From Myxococcales bacterium (GTDB taxonomy: Bacteria; Myxococcota_A; Polyangia; Polyangiales; Polyangiaceae), in assembly GCA_013298325.1 (NCBI GenBank), contig JAAFHJ010000009.1:1-27883 (forward strand): 27,883 nucleotides of DNA, given 5' to 3'. This document shows positions 22,720-27,883 of this stretch, one piece after another. Below the pieces are notes generated by a model. The model was not told the DNA's origin. It made no database searches and saw only the letters and a list, made by a program, of their open reading frames with translations. The translations under genes and the position numbers were made by a program. Position 1 is the stretch's first letter. Each line of letters starts with the position of its first letter.

Positions 22720-23718
22720 TCAGCTCAAAGCGAGCATGCGATCGATCGGGATGCGCGCCGCCGTCCGGAGCGACTCATCCATTTCGAGGCGCGGCTCAAG
22801 GTCCCGGAGCGCGTAGTACACTTTTTCCAGTGTGTTTTTGCGCATGTGGGGGCATTCGTTGCAGGCGCAGTTCGCCTCGGGCGGGGCGGCGATGAATTCC
22901 TTCGTCGGCGCCTGTTTCCGCATTTGGTGGAGAATGCCCGGTTCGGTCGCGACGATGAAGGTCGTGTCGGCAGACGCGAGGGCAAACTTGAGGATGTTCG
23001 TCGTCGAGCCGATGTAGTCGGCGAGCTCGAGGACCGCCTCTTCGCATTCCGGATGGGCGAGGACTTTCGCCCCATTGTGGCGCTCACGCAGGGCGACGAT
23101 CTTACGTCGGCTAAACGTGTCGTGGACCAAGCAGCTCCCCGGCCAGAGTTCGAGTTTGCGCCCGGTACGCTGTTCGAGCCAGCGCCCGAGGTTCTTGTCG
23201 GGGGCGAAGAGAATCGGGCGGTCTTTCGGCAGCGAAGCGACGATCTTCTCGGCGTTGCTCGACGTCACGATGTAGTCGGAAAGCGCTTTGATCGCCGCCG
23301 AGCAGTTGATGTAGCTGACGGCGATCCCGCCAGGATGCTTCGCCTTCCACGCTGCGAATTTGTCGGGCGGGCAGCCATCGGCCAGCGAGCAACCGGCCTC
23401 CATATCGGGGACGACGACGATCCGTTCCGGGTTCAGGATCTTGGCCGTCTCTGCCATAAAGTGGACGCCGGCGAAGCAGATCACATCGGCTTTCGTCGTC
23501 GCGGCGGCCTGGGCGAGCTGGAGGGAATCGCCAAGAAAGTCGGCGACGTCCTGGATGTCGGAATCTTGGTAATAGTGGGCCAGAACGACGGCGTTCTTCT
23601 CCCGCTTCAAACGAGCAATCTCTACTTCGAGATCGAGGTTCGACGCATGCGTCTTCTCGGTGTCGCGGCCATAGATGGGGAGCTGCGAAAGGGCGGAAGT
23701 GACCATCGCGGAGACCAT
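22720..23718 (-). CDS. nadA: Quinolinate synthase A
   Basis: A 332-residue 4Fe-4S enzyme that condenses iminoaspartate (from NadB) with dihydroxyacetone phosphate to make quinolinate in NAD synthesis. Conserved segments are clear: AHYYQDSDIQDVADFLGDSL near the start, and the three cluster ligands C110 (MEAGCSLADGC), C196 (PGSCLVHDTF) and C289 (CNECPHMRKNTLEKV). The final Cys lies in C-A-C-N-E-C. The three-fold domain pattern is intact. Start could be ATG 23718 or 23706; neither has an obvious ribosome-binding site. NadB and NadC are not in this window. The HD phosphohydrolase follows in the same direction. Confidence 0.96.
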   Translation of the reverse strand: MVSAMVTSALSQLPIYGRDTEKTHASNLDLEVEIARLKREKNAVVLAHYYQDSDIQDVADFLGDSLQLAQAAATTKADVICFAGVHFMAETAKILNPERIVVVPDMEAGCSLADGCPPDKFAAWKAKHPGGIAVSYINCSAAIKALSDYIVTSSNAEKIVASLPKDRPILFAPDKNLGRWLEQRTGRKLELWPGSCLVHDTFSRRKIVALRERHNGAKVLAHPECEEAVLELADYIGSTTNILKFALASADTTFIVATEPGILHQMRKQAPTKEFIAAPPEANCACNECPHMRKNTLEKVYYALRDLEPRLEMDESLRTAARIPIDRMLALS

Positions 23719-24230
23719 AGGGCCCGTCCGTTCGCGAGCGCCACCCCATTTTGAGGAGACCGGCGTCGCGATTGACGGCGGCCAGAGAAATTGGCGTGCC
23801 GGCCCATCCTGGGCAGCGGGGTCCGAGACACTTCAACCGTACGAGAGAGCTGACCTGCAGGGGATCCGAGACACCCAACCGTCGAAAACCGCGGACCGGC
23901 AACGGGTCTGAGACACTTCAACCGTACAAAACCCCTGGCGGTCAGGGGTTCGAGACACTTCAACCGTACGAGAGGGCTGACCGGCAGGGGGTCCGAGACA
24001 CTTCAACCGTACAAAACCGCTGGCGGTCAGGGGTTCGAGACACTTCAACCGTACAAAACCCCTGGCAGTCAGGGGTTTGAGACACTTCAACCGTACAAAA
24101 CCCCTGGCGGTCAGGGGTTCGAGACACTTCAACCGTACAAAACCCCTGCCGGTCAGGGGTCCGCTACGTAAAAACACGGGGAATTCGCTCGGCGGAACGC
24201 CAGGTCGCGATTTGCGATAGGCTCTCCCCC
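23719..24230. other. 512-bp divergent intergenic region
   Basis: This stretch separates nadA (-) from the GQ-repeat gene (+) and is dominated by the 42-bp tandem array. Between the array and nadA (23719-23824) I see only unremarkable GC-rich DNA with a partial repeat end at 23813-23824. Between the array and 24231 there is CTACGTAAAAACACGG and a further CTCGGCGG, but no confident promoter. Confidence 0.5.
23825..24162. repeat. Tandem array of eight 42-43-bp units with palindromic core
   Basis: Units begin at 23825, 23868, 23910, 23952, 23995, 24037, 24079 and 24121, so lengths are 43, 42, 42, 43, 42, 42, 42 and 42. Each starts GAGACACTTCAACCGTAC (the second is degenerate). Five units (3, 5, 6, 7, 8) continue AAAACCCCTG, five bases, CAGGGGTTC, an eight-base inverted repeat AACCCCTG/CAGGGGTT with small changes. 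Units 1 and 4 continue instead with GAGAG-type sequence and a core CTGACCGGCAG or CTGACCTGCAG. The mixed unit length shifts any reading frame, so the open frames across it are probably not genes. It is not a CRISPR because the 'spacers' are repeats too. Confidence 0.92.
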
Positions 24231-24875
24231 ATGAAGCTCGTTGCGTTTGGCGAACCGGATTTCGCCGTGCTTTCCATCGGTCAGCAGGCAAACGGCATCG
24301 TCGCCATCGGCCAAATCGCCCACGGGGTCATCGCCATCGGTCAACTGGCGCGCGGCGTCGTCGTTGTCGGGCAGCTCGCCGTTGGGCTCGTCGGCCTCGG
24401 TCAGTGCGCGCTCACGCCGGTGTGGGGGGCCGGGATGATCGGTCTCGGCGGCCGCGGCAAGTGGGGCGTCGTCCGATTGCTTCCGTGGCGCGCGCCGGTG
24501 CGCCAGAGGCCGATGCCGGCATTGGTCGATCCGGCGGCGATCCTCGATGGCTCGTTGAAGAACGGCTGGGTCGACCCCGGTTCGGGGTTTGAGGCGTTGA
24601 TCCCGTACCCGACGCTTTCCCGCAACGAATCGGTCGGTGCCGCGTTTGTCCATCGCGAAGAGCGCGCTGCCGGCGAAGCGGACTTCCGCACCGGCGCACC
24701 CCCGATCCGAACCCTCGTGGCGACCGCCTTCCACACGGTGCGCGAGGGGACCTACATCCCTTCCGGCTTCAGCGACCACCCGATTGGCGTCGGCGAGTTC
24801 GTCGTCCGCCTCTTCGTGTGGGTCTGCGTGCTTGGGACCGCGCTGGCGATCGTCTCCTTCGGCTGGGCTGAATAA
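24231..24875 (+). CDS. Unknown protein with five 10-residue GQ repeats and C-terminal helix
   Basis: A 214-residue protein I do not recognise. Residues 13-60 are five exact decapeptide repeats of the form (I/V/L)GQxAxGxx: the GQ pairs fall at 17-18, 27-28, 37-38, 47-48 and 57-58. A strict 10-residue hydrophobic/Gly pattern of this kind would fit stacked short strands, as in a small beta-solenoid, or a glycine-zipper-like membrane hairpin. The middle part is Pro/Arg-rich without motif; a helix of membrane length lies near 189-210. No signal peptide is apparent. The ATG has only AGG nearby. It lies immediately downstream of the 42-bp array and converges on a secreted-protein gene. Confidence 0.75.
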   Translation: MKLVAFGEPDFAVLSIGQQANGIVAIGQIAHGVIAIGQLARGVVVVGQLAVGLVGLGQCALTPVWGAGMIGLGGRGKWGVVRLLPWRAPVRQRPMPALVDPAAILDGSLKNGWVDPGSGFEALIPYPTLSRNESVGAAFVHREERAAGEADFRTGAPPIRTLVATAFHTVREGTYIPSGFSDHPIGVGEFVVRLFVWVCVLGTALAIVSFGWAE

Positions 24876-24882
24876 TCCCTTA

Positions 24883-24912
24883 CAAAAAAACCCGGCCTCC
24901 GAAGAGACCGGG
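24883..24912 (-). terminator. Intrinsic terminator of the secreted-protein gene
   Basis: CCCGG (24891-24895) with CTC pairs with GAG and CCGGG (24908-24912) across one mismatch; on the minus strand the stem runs into seven T residues (24890-24884). It lies 30 bases past the stop at 24943. The plus side has no T-tract, but the hairpin may also stop the converging gene. Confidence 0.9.
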
Positions 24913-24942
24913 GCTTCCGGAGCGGCGAACTACGACGTTCGC

Positions 24943-25743
24943 TCAGAGATCAAACTTCGCGCCGAAGTTGAGGAACACGGCGGCGCTCGATCCGCCGACG
25001 CGGAGCATGTTGTTCGACACCTGTGTCGTCTGCGTGAAGCGGTCGAAGCTCGTCGTCGTGTACTTCACGTGCTTCGTGCTCAGGTCTTCCTGCATCACGA
25101 GGCCGATGCCGACCTCCGGGCGCACCTTCGCGTTGTTGTCGCTGAACTCATAGGCGAGGTCGAGGCGACCGCCGAGGAAGCCGACGGTGCCCCCGCCGTG
25201 GCTGCTCTGGCCAGGAATTTCGACGCTGTAGCCATGGACGCCCCCTTCCAGGAGGAAGCGGAGGAGCACGTGGTCCTGGCGAATGCCGGCGCCGGCAAGC
25301 AGCGAGCCACCGTAGACGGCATTCGAACCGCCCATCCGGAGGAAGGAGCCGCCCAAACGAAGGGATTTCCAGGCGTAAATCGCGTCGATGCCGCCCGCGA
25401 AACCGCCGGTCGCCGGGCCAGAATCCTGGGTGCGGTCGCCGGTCGTCGCCGCGCCGACCTTGAGGAGGACGGTGAGGTCGTGGATGTGGGTGTCTTCCGG
25501 CTCTTTCTTCTCGCCGGACTCCTCGGCGTCCTTCTTCTCTTCCGCCTTCTGCGAAGCGGGGGCGACCGCCTTCTGCGCCTGCTCGACGGAGGTCTGCGCG
25601 CCCGCTTTTGCCCCCTCGGGCGCAGCCGGAGCGGCCGGAGCGGCGGGTGCCGGCGGGGCCGCGGGGGTCGGTTCGTCCGCAGAAGCATGGGCCGTCAACG
25701 CGACGGTGGCGACAAAGGCGGCGGAAGCGAGGAGGCTCTTCAT
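24943..25743 (-). CDS. Secreted protein with Ala/Pro linker and barrel-like C-terminal domain
   Basis: A 266-residue exported protein. A signal peptide (residues 1-22, ending ASA) is followed by an Ala/Pro-rich stretch (23-50), a Lys/Glu-rich charged stretch (about 65-86), and a C-terminal domain with alternating strands such as IDAIYAWKSLRLGGSFLRMG, LLRFLLEGGVHGYSVEIPG and VFLNFGAKFDL at the end. This suggests an outer-membrane beta barrel or a related lumen-facing protein, but the family is not recognised. Its general plan resembles the barrel pair at 1885-3851 without obvious sequence identity. No clear ribosome-binding site precedes ATG 25743; the upstream bases include eight T residues on the plus strand. 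Confidence 0.75.
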   Translation of the reverse strand: MKSLLASAAFVATVALTAHASADEPTPAAPPAPAAPAAPAAPEGAKAGAQTSVEQAQKAVAPASQKAEEKKDAEESGEKKEPEDTHIHDLTVLLKVGAATTGDRTQDSGPATGGFAGGIDAIYAWKSLRLGGSFLRMGGSNAVYGGSLLAGAGIRQDHVLLRFLLEGGVHGYSVEIPGQSSHGGGTVGFLGGRLDLAYEFSDNNAKVRPEVGIGLVMQEDLSTKHVKYTTTSFDRFTQTTQVSNNMLRVGGSSAAVFLNFGAKFDL

Positions 25744-25854
25744 GGGGCGCGTTTTTTTTCACGGTCCCGGGCCGAGGTCAAAAGGAACCAACCGCGTAAC
25801 CGAAATCAGCTGCGTTCGTAGCGTGTGGCGTTCGGAGCCACATCGACCGGACGG

Positions 25855-25882
25855 TTCACTGAATATCCGATGAAATTAGAAT
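25855..25882 (+). promoter_or_regulatory. Candidate promoter for the kinase gene
   Basis: TTCACT (25855-25860) and TAGAAT (25877-25882, five of six matches) are 16 bases apart in an AT-rich pocket. The -10 ends 16 bases before the GTG start, giving a very short leader with GAGAGG as a ribosome-binding site seven bases before the start. Confidence 0.5.
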
Positions 25883-25898
25883 ATCGAGAGGCGAGGCC

Positions 25899-27883
25899 GT
25901 GACCGACGCAGCGACGATCGCCGGGAAATACCGGCTTCTTGGGGAACTTGGCGTCGGCGGGATGGCCACCGTCTATCTGGCCATGGCCTCCGGGCCGGCA
26001 AGCTTTCGGAAGCTCGTCGTCGTGAAGCAGATTCGGGCCGACGCCGCCGAAGATCCTCATTTTGTTGCGATGTTCATGGACGAGGCGCGGGTCGCCGCAC
26101 GCCTCTCCCACCCGAACGTCGTCGGCACCTTTGAGGTCGGCGCCCACGAAGGGCGCCACTTCCTCGCCATGGAGTACGTCGACGGCGCCAGCTACCACGC
26201 CGTCCGGAATCGCCTCTGGAAGGCGACCCGCGAAGGGCGCTCGGAGCCGTTCGCCCTGCGCCACTCGCTCCGCGTCCTCGCCGATGCACTGCTCGGGCTC
26301 CACGCCGCCCATACCCTCGTCGACTACGACGGGCGGCCGCTCCGCATCGTCCACCGAGACGTTTCCCCGCAGAACCTGCTCATCACCTTCGATGGTACTG
26401 CAAAGATTGCAGATTTCGGCATCGCGAAGGCGGCCGATTCCGTGGTGCAGACGGAAGACGGCTCCCTCAAGGGGAAGGTCGTCTACATGGCCCCCGAGCA
26501 GGCCCAACGCCCGTCGAGCCAGATCGACGCCCGCGCCGATCTGTATGCAGTCGGGGTGCTTCTCTACGAAGCGGTGATCGGCGACCGCCGCTTCCCCGGC
26601 CTGGCGAACCACGTGGTCCTCCGGATGCTCTTCAACAACGAGCCGGCGCCAGACCCCTTTGCGAGCACCCACGGGCTCCCACCGAGGTTCGACGACGTCG
26701 TTGCCCGTGCCCTCGCCCCGAAACCCGAGGACCGTTATCCGGATGCCCTCACGTTTCGGGAAGCGATCGAAGGGCTGTTGCGCGATCTCCGCACGCCAAC
26801 GACCGCCCACGACGTCGGCCGCGTGATCGAGGCGATGTTCGACAGCGACCGCAAAAAGCGACGGGCCGTCGTCGAGGCCCACATGGCCGCGGTCCGTGCC
26901 GCCGACGACGAGGGGCAGTCGGGCCCGGCGCCGCTCTCCCTCGGGAAATTCCAAGAATCCCAAGCGACATCGACCAAAACGGGCGTCGGTGACGGTGTGC
27001 GCGAACCGACCGTCCCCGGCGCCCGCGGCCGCGTTCCTCTTGTGGTCGGCCTCGTCGCGTCGCTTTCTGTGGTCGCCGCTGGCGCCTTCGTGGCGGTTCG
27101 CAACGGGCGATCGGCGACGGCACACCGCGAAGGCTCATCCGCCTCGGCGACGGTCGCCGCTGCCTCAGCGCCAGTGCCTGCACCGACCTGCCCCGCCGGG
27201 ATGATCGCCATCCCAGGCGGGTCCTTCTTTCAGGGATCGAACGACGGGCAATCGGCGGAAAAGCCGGCCCACCACGTCGCTCTTTCCCCATTTTGCATCG
27301 ATCGCACGGAGGTGACCGTCGCCGACTACAAAGCCTGTTCCGACCGCGGCGACTGCCTGCCGGCGCCGAGCGATGTGGAATGGCCGGGGATCTCCGCGGC
27401 CGAAAAGAAGGGCTTTGGCGCCATCTGCAACGCCCGCGATCCGAGCGGGCGCGCCAAGCACCCGATCAATTGCGTCGACCATCGGGCGGCGGCGAACTTC
27501 TGCGCACGCGCCAAGAAACGCCTCCCGACGGAAGCGGAATGGGAGTTCGCGGCGCGCGGTCCCGACGGCCGCACCTACCCCTGGGGCAACGAAGCGCCTG
27601 ACGGAACTCGCCTCAATGCTTGCGGAAAAGAGTGCACCGCTTGGGGGAAATCGATCGGCCAGGCGATGCCGACGATGTATCCAGACGACGACGGCTTCCC
27701 GGCGACCGCCCCCGTCGGCTCCTTCCCCAAGGGGGCATCCCGCTTCGGCCTGGAAGATGTCGTCGGCAACGTCTGGGAATGGACCGCCGACCTCTACGGC
27801 CCCTACACCGACGCCGACGCGAAAGACCCGACCGGAACCACCAGCGGCGCCGAGCGCGTCATTCGCGGCGGCGCCTTCAATGG
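25899..27883 (+). CDS. Ser/Thr protein kinase fused to FGE/sulfatase-modifying-factor-like domain (partial)
   Basis: The frame is open from GTG 25899 to the window end (661 codons and two bases, no stop). The kinase domain has the Gly loop GVGGMATVY (18-26), VVVK with ATP-anchoring Lys 43, HRDVSPQN (152-159, catalytic Asp 154), DFG (172-174) and APE (198-200); it is a Hanks-type kinase and, with R153 before the Asp, of the RD class. After a spacer, a single transmembrane helix lies at about 379-400, then an Ala/Pro/Ser linker, then an FGE-sulfatase-type domain from about 430 (CPAGMIAIPGGSFFQGSND, ...RLPTEAEWEFAARG, ...VVGNVWEWTADLY). Such fusions are common in Myxococcota and the extracytoplasmic domain is usually taken as a sensor rather than an active enzyme; the catalytic-Cys region lies beyond the window. 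Confidence 0.95.
   Translation, partial: MTDAATIAGKYRLLGELGVGGMATVYLAMASGPASFRKLVVVKQIRADAAEDPHFVAMFMDEARVAARLSHPNVVGTFEVGAHEGRHFLAMEYVDGASYHAVRNRLWKATREGRSEPFALRHSLRVLADALLGLHAAHTLVDYDGRPLRIVHRDVSPQNLLITFDGTAKIADFGIAKAADSVVQTEDGSLKGKVVYMAPEQAQRPSSQIDARADLYAVGVLLYEAVIGDRRFPGLANHVVLRMLFNNEPAPDPFASTHGLPPRFDDVVARALAPKPEDRYPDALTFREAIEGLLRDLRTPTTAHDVGRVIEAMFDSDRKKRRAVVEAHMAAVRAADDEGQSGPAPLSLGKFQESQATSTKTGVGDGVREPTVPGARGRVPLVVGLVASLSVVAAGAFVAVRNGRSATAHREGSSASATVAAASAPVPAPTCPAGMIAIPGGSFFQGSNDGQSAEKPAHHVALSPFCIDRTEVTVADYKACSDRGDCLPAPSDVEWPGISAAEKKGFGAICNARDPSGRAKHPINCVDHRAAANFCARAKKRLPTEAEWEFAARGPDGRTYPWGNEAPDGTRLNACGKECTAWGKSIGQAMPTMYPDDDGFPATAPVGSFPKGASRFGLEDVVGNVWEWTADLYGPYTDADAKDPTGTTSGAERVIRGGAFN

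Noticed and set aside
22525..23754. Plus-strand frame of 409 codons
   Set aside because: Antisense to nadA, which has all three cluster Cys and conserved segments.
23825..24162. CRISPR array
   Set aside because: The regular 42-bp period suggested it, but the segments between the 18-base heads are themselves repeats, there are no unique spacers, and no cas gene is present.
23833..24291. Repeat-encoded protein with 14-residue units (GFVRLKCLEPLTAR)
   Set aside because: 42 bases is in frame, so part of the array reads as a repetitive peptide, but units of 43 bases shift the frame, the other strand reads equally well, and there is no ribosome-binding site.
25806..27125. Long minus-strand open frame of 439 codons
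   Set aside because: It lies antisense to the kinase, whose motifs are unmistakable. The translation has no recognisable features and is a typical high-GC mirror frame.

Overview
The window is high-GC, gene-dense chromosomal DNA. It looks like a member of the Myxococcota, most likely the Polyangia side. The clues are two outer-membrane beta-barrel proteins of the type common in myxobacteria, a kinase with an HRDVSPQN loop fused to a formylglycine-generating-enzyme-like domain, Asp/Ala/Gly-rich lipoprotein architecture, a receptor-like protein whose C-terminus resembles the MXAN_5187 family, and several TolQ/TolR paralogues. No phage, transposon, integrase or CRISPR array is visible, so this reads as core chromosome rather than an island.

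Layout. 1-3900 (+): the tail of an unknown gene, ftsY (signal-recognition-particle receptor) and two overlapping beta-barrel genes ending at a hairpin. 4042-9714 (-): a compact cell-shape operon mreB-mreC-mreD-mrdA(PBP2)-rodA, preceded by the single-gene unit rpmG (ribosomal protein L33). 10289-11356 (-): an unknown membrane-anchored protein. 11556-16149: two divergently transcribed proton-motor cassettes, each TolQ/ExbB-TolR/ExbD-TolR/ExbD, separated by an 805-bp control region with palindromes, a sigma70-like promoter and a strong leader hairpin; both cassettes end in intrinsic terminators. 16282-19164 (-): a Cys-rich lipoprotein, a HEAT-repeat protein and a receptor-like membrane protein. 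19556-20602 (+): a histone-deacetylase-family enzyme, then tRNA-His with a terminator and a hotdog thioesterase. 21408-23718 (-): nadA followed by an HD-domain (SAMHD1-like) phosphohydrolase. 23825-24162: an eight-unit tandem array of 42-43 bp with a palindromic core. 24231-25743: a protein with five exact 10-residue GQ repeats and a convergent secreted, barrel-like protein. From 25899 (+), running off the window: the kinase-FGE fusion.

How it fits together. MreB/C/D with PBP2 and RodA form the elongasome that builds the lateral wall. FtsY feeds membrane proteins to the translocon. The two TolQRR cassettes would harness the proton-motive force; in myxobacteria such TolQ-TolR-TolR sets include the AglRQS gliding motor, but assignment to motility here is only an inference. 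The points most worth a second look are the paired motor cassettes with their shared control region, the 42-bp array whose hairpin core appears in both orientations, and the neighbouring GQ-repeat protein. Several start sites below were moved from the longest open frame to a supported internal start (mrdA, mreB, the HDAC, the second TolQ, the receptor, the HEAT protein with a TTG start).
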